Shown: positions 14,922 through 23,769 of the stretch, piece after piece
How positions within the stretch are numbered: the stretch's first letter is position 1
Layout of the letters: the number at the start of each line of letters is the position of its first letter
Source of the DNA: Candidatus Competibacteraceae bacterium
Lineage (GTDB): Bacteria; Pseudomonadota; Gammaproteobacteria; Competibacterales; Competibacteraceae
DNA length: 33,501 bases
Assembly (NCBI GenBank): GCA_003989065.1
Contig: RXIW01000043.1
Coordinates: 1-33,501, forward strand
Direction: 5' to 3'
Notes under the pieces: model-generated
Seen by the model: only the letters and a program-made list of their open reading frames with translations
Database searches by the model: none
What the model was told of the DNA's origin: nothing
Position numbers and translations under genes: made by a program

Positions 14922-17153
14922 TCAGGCGCTGGCGGCGGGGGGAGCCGGTGGGCGCTTGGGCCAGCGCCAGAACCGTCGCCCGGGCGATGGCGAAGCTGCT
15001 GTCGCGTTGGAGGCCGGTTCCGCTCCGCTCCGAAGTTCATCCAGCTGGGCCTGGAGCAGGCGGCGGGCGGCGGCTTCGCTCTCCTGGTATTTCTTGACCG
15101 TATCGGCGTAGTAACCACCCCCCGGATAAACCTGCAAGCGATTGACGATGACCCCGAATACTCGGGGATCGGCCTTCTCCAGCAGGCGGGCTGCCCGTTG
15201 CAACTCGCCGGGCAGGGTCATCCCGGCTCCGACCAGCAGCAGCATGACGTCGGCATAGCGGGCCAGGAACTCGGTGTCGGCCGACAGCAGCACCGGCGGC
15301 GTATCCAGCAGAATCACGTCGTAGCGTTCCAGCAGCGGGTCCAGGGTGGGTGGAAAGCGATCGTAGAACGGCAGATGGCATTGCAGGGCGAGTCCGACCG
15401 GAATGCGGTCCGGCAGCAGGCCCTGCGCTGGCACGATCACCTGATCGAGATCGACCGCACCGTTCAACAGATCGATCAGGCCCGGAGCCAGCGGACTCGA
15501 CAGGTAGCGATCATCCGGTTTCAGGGCGTTGGCTTCGACCGCGATCACCCGCAGGCCATCGAGCGCGAATTCCCGCGCCAGATCCAGGATCAGATCGGTG
15601 ACTCCGCTGCCGGCCCGGACCGCAGTCAGGGCGATTCGGCAGGCGCCGTTCTGGCGTCTCTCTCGGCTCAGGGTCAGCATCAGCCGGCGCAGCTGATTGC
15701 TCGAGACCAGTCGGTTTTCCGCCGCCTGCTTGTCGAGCAGGGCGACCACCGGGGCGAAACCGAGCAGACGATGCACTTGGGCCGCGGTCTTGATGCGTCG
15801 GTCCAGCAGATCCAAGCCGATCGGTGCGATCAGGCCCAGAACCAGGCCAGCTGCCACGGCCACCGCCATCATGGCCTTGGGTCCGCTGATCGGGTATTCC
15901 GGCGGTAGGGCCATCGACTGCAGGCGCAGGAAGCCCGGCGCTTCGGCTTCCAGGGTCAGGAAATCGATGCGCTCGTTCACCGCGTCCAGCTGCGTGCGTA
16001 TGCGCTTGAGATCCTGGCTCAGAGCCAAACCTTCATTGTAGCTGCCGATGAAGCCGTTGGCGCGCTCCTGGGTCTTGCGCAAGTCGGTGGCTAAGGTTTG
16101 CTCAACCTGCTGGGCCTCGCGCAAGGCGGTCCGACGCTGCTCCAGCAACTGGGTGCGGGTGTTGTTGGTCAGGTTTTCGGCGTAGACCCGGACATCCTCG
16201 TTCAGATCCTGCAGCTTGCGCTCGGCCACGGCGCGCAGCGGGTGCTGTGGCGACAGGCCGCTGATCTCGTTGAGCAGATCGCCCCGTTTGGCCCACAGGT
16301 GGTATTTGAGGCTGTTGAGGCCGCTGTCGTTAGCCACGATCTGTGCCACCGCCGCATCCAGCGCCGCTTTCGAGGTCGGCCCCTTGGCCGGATTGTAGAC
16401 ATCGAACGCGGCCTGGGCTTCGGCCAGTTTGCGCTGGGCGGCATTCAAGGCGACGCCGTTTTCCTGCAGCAGGCGCTCGTAGGGGTTGTTCTGCGCGCCT
16501 TCGTCGAAGGTGGCGATGCTCAGTTGCTCGGCCAGTTCGGCGCGGCGGCGGGCTTTTTCCTCCGCTTCCTGAGTCAGCTCGCTCTGGCGGGTCCGCAGAT
16601 TGGCCAGCCGCTCGTCGCTGGCGTACAAGTCTTCCTTCTTGGCGACTTCCAGGTAGACCCGCAAAAAGGTGTTGAGCGTTTCCGCCAGGCCGGCAGCCTG
16701 GCCGCCGTCGAGGGCCACGGCGATCAGATAGGTGTTCTTGACGGCGTGGGCGGCGATGGCGCGTTTCAGGCGCAGGGCCGCCTGATGCTCGCTAACACCC
16801 GGCGGTTGCCAGAGGGTCCGATACGCGCCCAGCTGGCGCAGAGCCTCCAGCGCGATGTCGTAGCGGCCGATGTTGCGAACCTGCTGTTCGACGTACTGCA
16901 GATACTGGGAATTGGACTGGAATTCCAGCTCCTGGTCGCTTTTCAGGACCTTGGCGAAACGCGGCGCGACATAGACCGTGGCTTCCACCTCGTAGACCCG
17001 TTTCTTCTTGAGCCAGGCCAGCGTAGCCCCGCCGGTCGCGACCGTCACCATCAGAAACAGCGCCAGCCACTTGTGCCGACGCAGACTGACCAGCGGCATG
17101 AAGACGCCGCTGGGCGGCAGGGGTTGCGCCGGGGCTGGCTCTGTCACCGTCAA
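14922..17153 (-). CDS. Wzz/Wzc-like polysaccharide copolymerase with degenerate BY-kinase domain
   Basis: 743 residues: an inner-membrane helix at about 28-48, a long periplasmic coiled-coil region (170-400), the Pro-rich motif before the second helix (LPPEYPISGPK, 416-426), TM2 at about 426-448, then a cytoplasmic ATPase-like domain (500-690). In Wzc proteins this last part is a tyrosine autokinase that cycles with polymer export. Here the Walker A position reads AVRAGSGVTD (511-520), lacking the Gly-Lys-Ser/Thr. The Walker A' position reads VEANALKP, lacking the Asp pair. Walker B survives as DVILLDTPP (612-620). The C-terminus has few tyrosines (YY at 681-682) and a Pro-rich tail instead of a Tyr cluster. 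It probably regulates chain length without kinase activity. It overlaps the exporter gene by 4 nt. Confidence 0.88.
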   Translation of the reverse strand: MTVTEPAPAQPLPPSGVFMPLVSLRRHKWLALFLMVTVATGGATLAWLKKKRVYEVEATVYVAPRFAKVLKSDQELEFQSNSQYLQYVEQQVRNIGRYDIALEALRQLGAYRTLWQPPGVSEHQAALRLKRAIAAHAVKNTYLIAVALDGGQAAGLAETLNTFLRVYLEVAKKEDLYASDERLANLRTRQSELTQEAEEKARRRAELAEQLSIATFDEGAQNNPYERLLQENGVALNAAQRKLAEAQAAFDVYNPAKGPTSKAALDAAVAQIVANDSGLNSLKYHLWAKRGDLLNEISGLSPQHPLRAVAERKLQDLNEDVRVYAENLTNNTRTQLLEQRRTALREAQQVEQTLATDLRKTQERANGFIGSYNEGLALSQDLKRIRTQLDAVNERIDFLTLEAEAPGFLRLQSMALPPEYPISGPKAMMAVAVAAGLVLGLIAPIGLDLLDRRIKTAAQVHRLLGFAPVVALLDKQAAENRLVSSNQLRRLMLTLSRERRQNGACRIALTAVRAGSGVTDLILDLAREFALDGLRVIAVEANALKPDDRYLSSPLAPGLIDLLNGAVDLDQVIVPAQGLLPDRIPVGLALQCHLPFYDRFPPTLDPLLERYDVILLDTPPVLLSADTEFLARYADVMLLLVGAGMTLPGELQRAARLLEKADPRVFGVIVNRLQVYPGGGYYADTVKKYQESEAAARRLLQAQLDELRSGAEPASNATAASPSPGRRFWRWPKRPPAPPAASA

Positions 17154-18166
17154 TTGCCCACGTTGGCTGCGACGGCCTGGATGCTGAGCAGGAGGGTGAA
17201 GGGATTGATCTGGCTGAGCCAGAACCCGACCGTGGCGATGCCGCTGCGCGGCACGTACACCACATCGCCTTCTTCCAGCGCGACATTCAAGGTGCGATCC
17301 GGGGCCAGCACGTCGTCCAGCGCGACTTGCTGGTTCAGACCCTGACTGGGACGGATGATGCGAATCTGGCCGGTGTCAGCCCGGATGGACGGTCCGCCGG
17401 CCTGGCCCAGGGCGTCCAGGAACGACATCTTCGGCGTCAGTCGGTAGACGCCGGGCTTGTTGACCTCGCCCAGTACGTAGACCGAGGTGTCGTAGGCGTC
17501 GGGGATGTAGACGGTGTCGTTGCGCTTGAGCGGGATGTTCAGGGACAGATCGCCGTTCAACAGGCGTTTGAGGTCCAGCCACAGAATCTTGTCGCCGCGC
17601 AGCACCGCGCAGCGGGTCAATACCTGCTCCGGCCGCAGGATCGGGAAACCGCCGGCCCGCGCCAGCACTTCGACCAAAGTGGGGTTGTTCTCGAAATGCA
17701 CCACGCCGGGATGCTCGACCCGCCCCAGCACCACCACCCGGTTGCTGGTGTATTCGTCGATCCGCACCGTGACGTAGATCGACAGATAGTAGGTGGACAG
17801 GGCGTGTTTGATGATGTCGGCGGCCTGATCGCGGTTGGTGTCGAGGATGCTGACTGTGCCGGCGAACGGCAGGGTGATGTTGCCGTCGGGGCCGACGGTG
17901 TGCTGACCGGACAGTTCGGGTCGCCCGGCCACGATGACGGTGATCTTGTCGCCTGGCCCGATCAGGTACTGCTTGGGGGTCTCGGACTCGAATTCGCGCA
18001 CCAGGGCGTCGCTGGAGAAGGTGGCTCGCTTTTCGGGAATCTCGAACTGCGTCGGCGCTTCCTGAGTTGCGGGCTTGGCGTCGGGCGCTACGGTCTTGGG
18101 CGCAGCGCACCCCGCCAGCATCAGCATCAGCATCAGCATCAGCGCCAGCGTCGCCCTCCGCTTCAT
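17150..18166 (-). CDS. Wza-like outer-membrane polysaccharide export lipoprotein
   Basis: 338 residues. The signal peptide is a run of alternating Leu and Met ending in the lipobox LAGC (lipid-anchored C20), built from a hexanucleotide repeat (18116-18143). Next comes the polysaccharide export domain beginning YLIGPGDKITVIV and continuing VGPDGNITLPFAGTV. Two SLBB-like repeats follow: VVVLGRVEHPGVVHF with LARAGGFP, and VYVLGEVNKPGVYRL with LGQAGGP. Wza-type proteins form the octameric outer-membrane channel for exopolysaccharide and work with the Wzz/Wzc copolymerase, whose gene overlaps by ATGA. The C-terminal helix that spans the outer membrane in Wza may correspond to the hydrophobic tail after 305. 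It starts 20 nt after the STAS gene, with no terminator between them. Confidence 0.93.
   Translation of the reverse strand: MKRRATLALMLMLMLMLAGCAAPKTVAPDAKPATQEAPTQFEIPEKRATFSSDALVREFESETPKQYLIGPGDKITVIVAGRPELSGQHTVGPDGNITLPFAGTVSILDTNRDQAADIIKHALSTYYLSIYVTVRIDEYTSNRVVVLGRVEHPGVVHFENNPTLVEVLARAGGFPILRPEQVLTRCAVLRGDKILWLDLKRLLNGDLSLNIPLKRNDTVYIPDAYDTSVYVLGEVNKPGVYRLTPKMSFLDALGQAGGPSIRADTGQIRIIRPSQGLNQQVALDDVLAPDRTLNVALEEGDVVYVPRSGIATVGFWLSQINPFTLLLSIQAVAANVGN
18116..18143 (-). repeat. Hexanucleotide repeat in the exporter signal peptide
   Basis: Four full CAGCAT units plus CAGC on the + strand. On the coding strand they give alternating Met-Leu codons in the hydrophobic core of the lipoprotein signal. 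Because the unit is 6 nt, slippage would add or remove Met-Leu pairs without breaking the frame. Confidence 0.85.
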
Positions 18167-18186
18167 CCGTGCGCCCGCCGCGCGTT

Positions 18187-18525
18187 TCAGCTCGACAACC
18201 GGGTCAGCGCCGCCGCTTCGTCGTCGAAGATGGCGAAGATCTGCTGCAGGCGAGTCAATTCGATCAGGGAGCGCACGGTGGGATTCAGATGCAGCAGGGC
18301 GACATCGCCATTCTTGGCGCGCGCGGCCTTGAACGCCGACACCAGCACCGACAGGCCGCTGGAATCCATGAAGTTGACTTCGGCCAGATCCAGGATCAGC
18401 TTGCCGTTGCCCTGTTCGACCGTCGCCAGCAACTTCTGGCGGACCTCGGGCACGTCGGCGATGACCAGCCGTCCCGACAAGGCGATGATGTCGATGCCAT
18501 GGTGATTGCGATGCGTCAAGATCAT
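18187..18525 (-). CDS. STAS-domain anti-sigma factor antagonist (SpoIIAA/HsbA-like)
   Basis: 112 residues, a single STAS domain with the usual start (ILTHRNHHGIDIIALSGRLVI) and the phosphorylation motif NFMDSSGLSVLV (S55/S56). In partner-switching systems this protein is phosphorylated by an RsbW-like kinase and dephosphorylated by a PP2C phosphatase. Its state decides whether it binds the kinase or another target. Both partner enzymes are encoded just upstream (18573-20227). The gene lies 20 nt before the exporter gene on the same strand. By analogy with HsbA of Pseudomonas or SypA of Vibrio, it is likely the output that governs polysaccharide production. The direct target is not evident from sequence. 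Confidence 0.9.
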   Translation of the reverse strand: MILTHRNHHGIDIIALSGRLVIADVPEVRQKLLATVEQGNGKLILDLAEVNFMDSSGLSVLVSAFKAARAKNGDVALLHLNPTVRSLIELTRLQQIFAIFDDEAAALTRLSS

Positions 18526-18572
18526 GGAAAGTGCTCTCAGTGGTGCCGATGAAAACCCCGGATGGACGGGGC

Positions 18573-19007
18573 CTAGGCCGATGGGTCGTTCGCCAGTCGC
18601 CGGTTCATGGCCAGGATGTTCACGCCATCGCGCGTCTCGTACCGCACCTCATCCATGCAGTTGCGGATGATGAACAGGCCCCGGCTGCGCATGCTCCAGG
18701 TGGCCGGATCGGCCGGATCGGGCTCGATCAGTTCCGCTTCCAGATGGTGCGGGTCCATGGGTTGGCCGCGATCGCACACCCGCACGCGGAGGTGGTCCGA
18801 AGCCAGTTCGAGTTCCACCCAGACCGGATGGCCCGGCTCGCCGCGATAGGCGTGTTCGACCGCATTGTTGACGGCTTCCACCATGGCCAGGTTGATGCGA
18901 TCGATCTCGGTGGCAGGCAGCCGTCGGCAGACGCCGCACAGTGCGTCGCTCAGCAATTCGATGCATTCCGGCCGGCTGTCGATTTCCAGGCGAATGACGC
19001 GGGTCAT
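18573..19007 (-). CDS. RsbW-like serine kinase / anti-sigma factor (HATPase_c)
   Basis: 144 residues from ATG 19007, which overlaps the upstream stop as ATGA. The GHKL ATPase fold is shown by the N-box INLAMVEAVNNAVEHAY, then VRVCDRGQPMD (G1-like) and MRSRGLFIIRNCMDEV (G2 region). This is the size and layout of RsbW/SpoIIAB proteins, which phosphorylate a STAS partner and may also bind a sigma factor or anti-sigma target. In HsbR of Pseudomonas the same kinase is fused behind a receiver-PP2C protein; here it is a separate, translationally coupled gene. The STAS substrate is encoded 47 nt downstream. No sigma factor is encoded nearby. Confidence 0.88.
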   Translation of the reverse strand: MTRVIRLEIDSRPECIELLSDALCGVCRRLPATEIDRINLAMVEAVNNAVEHAYRGEPGHPVWVELELASDHLRVRVCDRGQPMDPHHLEAELIEPDPADPATWSMRSRGLFIIRNCMDEVRYETRDGVNILAMNRRLANDPSA

Positions 19008-20227
19008 GGCTGATGCTCGCGTTCCAGGATCAGCAGGGTGATGTCGTCCTGATGTTGGTCGTCGCCCTTCCATTCTCGCAGGGTCTGGCCGAGCTGCGCG
19101 GCGACTGCGGCGATCGACAGACCGGCGGTTTCTTCCAGCAGCCGCAGCAGGCGCTCTTCGGAAAACGCCTCGCCGTGTGGATTGGCGCATTCGGTGACGC
19201 CATCCGAGTACAGGAACAGTCGGTCGCCGGGGGCTAGATCGAAGGCGATCGCGTCGTATTCGAGCTCGGGCAGCATCCCCACCGGAAAGCCGCCGCCGCC
19301 CATCAGTTCGCTGCGCTGCTCGGCCCGATGTAGCCAGATCGGCCGAGGATGACCGGCCTGGGTCAGGATCACCTGCCCGGTCTGGCAATCCAGATGACCG
19401 TAGATCAAGGTGAAGTAGAGCAGCGGGTCGATGCCGGACTGGAAGCGCCGATTCAGCGCCGCCACCATCTGCGGCAGCATGACCATGGCTTCCTGATCGG
19501 ACTGCGGCTGGCTCAGGCGTTGTTCCTCGGCGCCTCGCGCCAGCACCTGATGCAGGGTGAAGGATAGCAGCGCCGCCGGCACGCCGTGACCAGCCACGTC
19601 CAGTTGATAGAAACTCAGCTGGCGCTGGCCGAGGACGAAATAGTCGAACATGTCGCCCGCCACGAAGGCGCTGGGCTGGAACAACCAGTCCACCGCCACT
19701 CCCGGCAGGCGCAGCGGCGACGGCAACAGCGCCTTTTGCATGACCGCCGCCGATTCCAGGTCGTGGCGAATGGTGGCGTAGGCGTCGGACAGGGTTTGGT
19801 TGATCTCGCTCAGATGGCGGTTGCGCTCTTCCAGCTGCCACTCCAGCTGCAGGATGCGTTCGCCGGCGCGGATCCGTACCCGCAATTCCTCGCGATGGAC
19901 CGGCTTGACCAGGAAGTCGTCGGCCCCGGCTTCCATCCCCTCGACCAGCGACAGCTTGTCCTCGCGGCCGGTCAACAAGATCAGGTAGACGTACTTGGCG
20001 AAGCTGACGGCGCGGATCTGCCGGCACAACTCCGGTCCGGTCAGGCCCGGCATCATCCAGTCGCTGATGACGAAGCGGATGTCCTGGCGCTGCAGGATTT
20101 CCCAGGCTTCCAGCCCGTCGCGGGCCAGGATGACGTCGTAATCCCAGCGTCGCAGCATCGCAGCGATGATCCGCAGGACGTTGGCGTCGTCGTCGGCCAC
20201 CAGGATCGGCATCCGCTCAGTGCTCAT
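19004..20227 (-). CDS. Response regulator with PP2C-type (RsbU/SpoIIE) phosphatase output
   Basis: 407 residues. The N-terminal receiver domain has ILVADDDANVLR, phosphoacceptor D56 in ISDWMMPG, the Thr in ILLTGRED and K108 in DFLVKPV. A coiled-coil linker (about 120-160) leads into a PP2C domain with the metal-binding and catalytic segments VAGDMFDYF, LDVAGHGVPAALLS, GDRLFLYSDGVTE and QDDITLLIL. Phosphorylation of the receiver, probably through the Hpt protein encoded 21 nt upstream, would switch the phosphatase that acts on the STAS protein. The architecture matches the first two domains of HsbR, or SypE without its kinase part. The end overlaps the RsbW-like gene by 4 nt. Confidence 0.93.
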   Translation of the reverse strand: MSTERMPILVADDDANVLRIIAAMLRRWDYDVILARDGLEAWEILQRQDIRFVISDWMMPGLTGPELCRQIRAVSFAKYVYLILLTGREDKLSLVEGMEAGADDFLVKPVHREELRVRIRAGERILQLEWQLEERNRHLSEINQTLSDAYATIRHDLESAAVMQKALLPSPLRLPGVAVDWLFQPSAFVAGDMFDYFVLGQRQLSFYQLDVAGHGVPAALLSFTLHQVLARGAEEQRLSQPQSDQEAMVMLPQMVAALNRRFQSGIDPLLYFTLIYGHLDCQTGQVILTQAGHPRPIWLHRAEQRSELMGGGGFPVGMLPELEYDAIAFDLAPGDRLFLYSDGVTECANPHGEAFSEERLLRLLEETAGLSIAAVAAQLGQTLREWKGDDQHQDDITLLILEREHQP

Positions 20228-20248
20228 GCGTCGGTGCTCCGCCTGCCA

Positions 20249-20641
20249 TCAGTCCTGGCCGGCCCGATCGCCCGGCGGTGCGGCCTGCAGGATGACGCGC
20301 AGTCCAGCTACGGTGTCATCGGCTGTCGCCTGCGCCTGCGCCAGCAGCGTGGCGGCGCTGTCCAGGGTTGCCTGCCGGCCGGCCTGTTCCAGTTGGCGGA
20401 CGAGTTCGGCCAGACGCGGCGCGCCGAGGCTGCCGCAACTGGACTTGAGCTTGTGGGCGAGGCGGTAGAGACCGTCGGCGTTGCCTTGGTCGAGCGCGGT
20501 TTGCATCAACTCCAGCTGGATCGGCACATCGTCGACGAAATCCTGGACCAGATCGCCGAATTCCTCTTGCAGGATATCCCGCAGTTCGGCGATCACGTCG
20601 TCATCGATCAGCAACAGCAGATCAAGATCGCTGTGGGGCAT
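20249..20641 (-). CDS. Stand-alone Hpt phosphotransfer protein (HptB-like)
   Basis: 130 residues from ATG 20641, preferred over the in-frame ATG at 20656 because GGAG lies 9 nt upstream. A four-helix histidine phosphotransfer domain is indicated by LYRLAHKLKSSCGSLGAPRLAELV, with the phosphorylatable H63. The hybrid kinase encoded 86 nt upstream has receivers but no Hpt domain of its own, and the next gene downstream is a receiver-phosphatase. The order therefore reads as a phosphorelay of kinase, receiver, Hpt, receiver. This is the arrangement of HptB in the Pseudomonas biofilm pathway. The N-terminal SDLDLLLLIDDDVIAEL resembles the lead-in of other stand-alone Hpt proteins. Confidence 0.9.
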   Translation of the reverse strand: MPHSDLDLLLLIDDDVIAELRDILQEEFGDLVQDFVDDVPIQLELMQTALDQGNADGLYRLAHKLKSSCGSLGAPRLAELVRQLEQAGRQATLDSAATLLAQAQATADDTVAGLRVILQAAPPGDRAGQD

Positions 20642-20727
20642 GCGGATAGTCTCCATTGGCGTTGGCGGACAGACCAACCCTGGCGAAGCGAAATCGCCGC
20701 GCGCGAATATCCCTGGCCATGTCGTTT

Positions 20728-23700
20728 TCATCGCGCTGGCGGCTCTCCCAGCCACTTGCGCAACAGCGCCCGCAGGTGCTCCAGTCCGTAGGGCTTGCTC
20801 TGATAGTCGTCCATGCCCTCGGCCAGGAACGACTCGCGATCGCCTTCCATGGCGTTGGCGGTCATGGCCACGATCACCGAACGCCTGCCACTGTTGGCCT
20901 GCGCGGCTCGAATGCGCCGCGTCGCCTCGATTCCGTCCATGACCGGCATCTGTACGTCCATCAGGATGAGCGGGTAATGCTGGGCCAGCGCCTTTTCGAC
21001 CGCTATCTGGCCATTCTCGGCTATTTCGGCAGTGTAGCCTAGCTTGCGCAACTGGTTGAGCGCCAGTTTTTGGTTGATGGGATTGTCTTCGGCCAACAGG
21101 ATCATGCTGCCGCTGGCGATGGATACGGGTTCGACGGCGGCGGCCGGTTTCTCCGGCGGTGCGACGCCCGGCGCCGGAACGCGATCGGACAGCTTGACCA
21201 GCAGGTCGAACAAGCGCGATTGATTGATCGGCTTGGTCAGGTAGGCGCTGAATCCCAGCGCCTTGGCGCGGGCGCTCAGATCCTTCTGGTTGAGATCGGC
21301 CAGCAGCAGGCGCGGGATGGCGGCCGAGGCTGGGTTTTGCGCTAGCCCGGTCAGTAGTCGCTGGCATTCGTCGCCAGCCGGATCCAGGCCGACGATCATC
21401 GTCTTGAAGGGTTCGTCCTCGGCTTGGCTCAGCCAATCCAGTGCCTCGGCAGCCGTGGTCGCCACGGTCGGCTGCATCCGCCAAGCCTGGAGATAGGTAC
21501 AGAGCAGCTCCCGGATGGGAGCGCTGTTCTCCACCACCAGGATGCGCGAGCCGCCATGCTCCCGCACCAGGGTCGAGTGATCCGACTTGAACTCGACCAC
21601 TTCGAGCGGGGCTACGAACCAGAAGGTGGAGCCGACGCCTTCCTGGCTGTCCAGGCCGATTTCGCCGCCCATCAGTTCGATCAACCGCTTGCTGATGCTC
21701 AAACCCAGGCCGGTGCCGCCGAAGCGGCGCTTGGCCGATTCGTCCAGCTGGGTGAAGGGCTGGAACAGCCGCTTGCGCGCCTCGGGGCCGATACCGATGC
21801 CAGTGTCGGTCACCGCGAAGCGCAGCCAGGCGTGACGCCCGGTTTGGCGCTCCAGTTCGCAGCGCACCGTGATTTCCCCATGCTCGGTGAACTTGACCGC
21901 ATTGCCCAGCAGATTCAGCAGGATCTGCCGCAGGCGTCCCTCGTCGCCGCTGACCATGCGTGGCACGTGTGGCGCCACGAAGGTCATCAATTCCAGTTGC
22001 TTCTCGTGGGCCTTGGGCGCCAGCACATTGGCGATGCCCCCGATCAGGGTCAAGGGGGAAAAGAGGGTCGACATCAGGGTGATCTTGCCGGCTTCGATCT
22101 TGGAAAAGTCGAGGATGTCGTTGATGATGTGCAGCAGGGCCTGGCCGGATTCGCGCCCGGCCTGGGCGAATTCCCGTTGCTGGGCTTCCAGTGGGGTATC
22201 CAGCAGCAGGTCGAGCATGCCCAGAATGCCGTTCATCGGGGTGCGGATCTCATGACTGGCCGCCGCCAGGAAGCCCGACTTGAGCTGTGACGCAGCCAGC
22301 GCAGCATCGCGGGTCTGTTCGGCTTCCTGCTGGCTTTGCCGCAGACCCTGATTGGCAGCCTCGGTGTCCTGTTGGCTTTGTCGCAGCCCCTGATTGATCG
22401 CGCCGAGCTGCTGACTCATGGCGATCAGCCTGGCCATACTTCGTTGCAGTTCGCGCACCCGCAGCGGCGGCGCTTCCTGCGGGAAGTCGCCCCGGCCGAT
22501 CCGTTCGAGCATGGCGTCGATCGTCGCCAGCGGATCGGCGATGAGACGGGCCATGGCGCGGGCGCGTTGGCGCAGAATGAGCGCGAAGAGAATCGAGAAC
22601 AGCCCCAGACCGCCCAGCAGCCAAGTAGCGTTGGCGCTGAACGGACGGCTGAGGGCCATGGTCTGGGCGTCGATCGCAGCCTCCCGCGTCAGCACCACCA
22701 GCTTCCAGCCGGTTTCGGGAATGGTGACCCAGGCTGCCAGTTGCGCGCCATTGAAATCCACGGTGGCTGCGCCGTCGGCCTGATCGCGCAGCGGGGCAAA
22801 CTCCGCCCGTCGATAGAGGTTGAATTCCTCCTGCCGGAAACCGTCCTGACGGATCAGTTCGCTGTAGGCATGGCGGATCGACCCCGGCAAGCGCCAGTCT
22901 TCCTCGCCGGCTTGCGGCAAGGCCAGCAGCGCGCCGGTTCGGCCAATCAGCATGCCATAACCACTCCAGGGCGTCGTGAGTTTCGGCAGAGCGGCGGTGA
23001 TGGCGTCCAGCCTGACATGCAGGCCGACCACGCCTTCGAGGAAATCGTCGCGGTAGACCGGCGCGAGGCAGAACACCATCCAGCCCCGTCCGGCCGGGCC
23101 CAGAGAGACATCGGTCCACACGACCGCGCGGCTGGGGTTGTGGGCGGCGTCCGCTGGATAGTAGAAGTCGTAGTTGGGGATGTTCATGCGGGGCGCATAC
23201 TGGCTCAACGCCTCGAAGTACGGGTAACTGCGACTGAGCGAATCGAAGGCATTGAAATCGACCCGCGCCACCGCCGGGTCGGTCTGCTGGATATCTCGCA
23301 TCAGCGGGTCCAGCCCGGCGGTCCGCCAGGCTTTTTCGCGCTGCTCCGGTCCGACCGTTACGATGCCGCTGTAGAACAGCGCGCTGCCGCCGTTGTCGCG
23401 CAGGGTGTAGTACACGCCTTCGGGCGAATAGACATAGCGGCTCCGCTCGTCCGATCCGGGATCGAACGGTGTGGCCAGCATGCGGGCGGCCTGGCGGCGG
23501 AGCAGCTCGGCAACTTGGGCGATGGCCGTCAGCTGCTGCTGGATTACCGCCGATTCGCGCTGGGCGATTTGGCGCAGCTCGTCGCTGGCGGCGACGCGGG
23601 CCGTCACGAGGCTTTCCTGGATGGCCAGATGGTCAGCGATCGACCAGCCGACGATGAGCGTCAGGATCGCTAGCAGCACCGGAAGCAACGCGGCGCGAAA

Positions 23701-23769
23701 GTACCCGCGCCCTATCCACTGATTCAAGGATTTGACGTCGCTACTCACAGGCAGATGGTCAGCTGACAT
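20728..23769 (-). CDS. Hybrid sensor histidine kinase with periplasmic Cache-type sensor and two receivers
   Basis: 1013 residues. TM1 is at about 24-46 and TM2 at about 382-400, bracketing a large periplasmic region (50-380) that looks like a double Cache/PDC ligand sensor, with [23 protein letters not shown] and [22 protein letters not shown]-like linker, a coiled coil with an internal 14-residue duplication (459-486), and HisKA with [10 protein letters not shown] (H506) follow. The ATPase has [17 protein letters not shown] and [14 protein letters not shown]. Receiver 1 (742-860) has a weakened acidic pocket (VVENSAP) but keeps D796. Receiver 2 (888-1005) is canonical, with AEDN, D938 in [11 protein letters not shown] and K992. 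There is no Hpt domain, but a separate Hpt gene follows. It is the first gene of the presumed 23769-10770 transcription unit and would detect an extracellular small molecule; the ligand is unknown. Confidence 0.93.
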   Translation of the reverse strand: MSADHLPVSSDVKSLNQWIGRGYFRAALLPVLLAILTLIVGWSIADHLAIQESLVTARVAASDELRQIAQRESAVIQQQLTAIAQVAELLRRQAARMLATPFDPGSDERSRYVYSPEGVYYTLRDNGGSALFYSGIVTVGPEQREKAWRTAGLDPLMRDIQQTDPAVARVDFNAFDSLSRSYPYFEALSQYAPRMNIPNYDFYYPADAAHNPSRAVVWTDVSLGPAGRGWMVFCLAPVYRDDFLEGVVGLHVRLDAITAALPKLTTPWSGYGMLIGRTGALLALPQAGEEDWRLPGSIRHAYSELIRQDGFRQEEFNLYRRAEFAPLRDQADGAATVDFNGAQLAAWVTIPETGWKLVVLTREAAIDAQTMALSRPFSANATWLLGGLGLFSILFALILRQRARAMARLIADPLATIDAMLERIGRGDFPQEAPPLRVRELQRSMARLIAMSQQLGAINQGLRQSQQDTEAANQGLRQSQQEAEQTRDAALAASQLKSGFLAAASHEIRTPMNGILGMLDLLLDTPLEAQQREFAQAGRESGQALLHIINDILDFSKIEAGKITLMSTLFSPLTLIGGIANVLAPKAHEKQLELMTFVAPHVPRMVSGDEGRLRQILLNLLGNAVKFTEHGEITVRCELERQTGRHAWLRFAVTDTGIGIGPEARKRLFQPFTQLDESAKRRFGGTGLGLSISKRLIELMGGEIGLDSQEGVGSTFWFVAPLEVVEFKSDHSTLVREHGGSRILVVENSAPIRELLCTYLQAWRMQPTVATTAAEALDWLSQAEDEPFKTMIVGLDPAGDECQRLLTGLAQNPASAAIPRLLLADLNQKDLSARAKALGFSAYLTKPINQSRLFDLLVKLSDRVPAPGVAPPEKPAAAVEPVSIASGSMILLAEDNPINQKLALNQLRKLGYTAEIAENGQIAVEKALAQHYPLILMDVQMPVMDGIEATRRIRAAQANSGRRSVIVAMTANAMEGDRESFLAEGMDDYQSKPYGLEHLRALLRKWLGEPPAR
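22312..22395 (-). repeat. Tandem 42-bp coding duplication in kinase linker
   Basis: Residues 459-472 and 473-486 of the hybrid kinase are two head-to-tail copies of a 14-residue unit that both begin NQGLRQSQQ. The unit sits in the coiled coil between HAMP and HisKA. Two heptads per unit keep the coiled-coil register. Confidence 0.8.

Noticed and set aside
18116..18143. Short tandem repeat as a possible CRISPR remnant
   Set aside because: It is a 6-bp coding microsatellite with no spacers; no CRISPR array or cas gene was seen in the window.
19008..20027. Extended frame joining the RsbW-like protein to upstream sequence
   Set aside because: The upstream part is an out-of-frame reading of the receiver-PP2C gene. 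The ATG at 19007 overlapping the previous stop is the real start.
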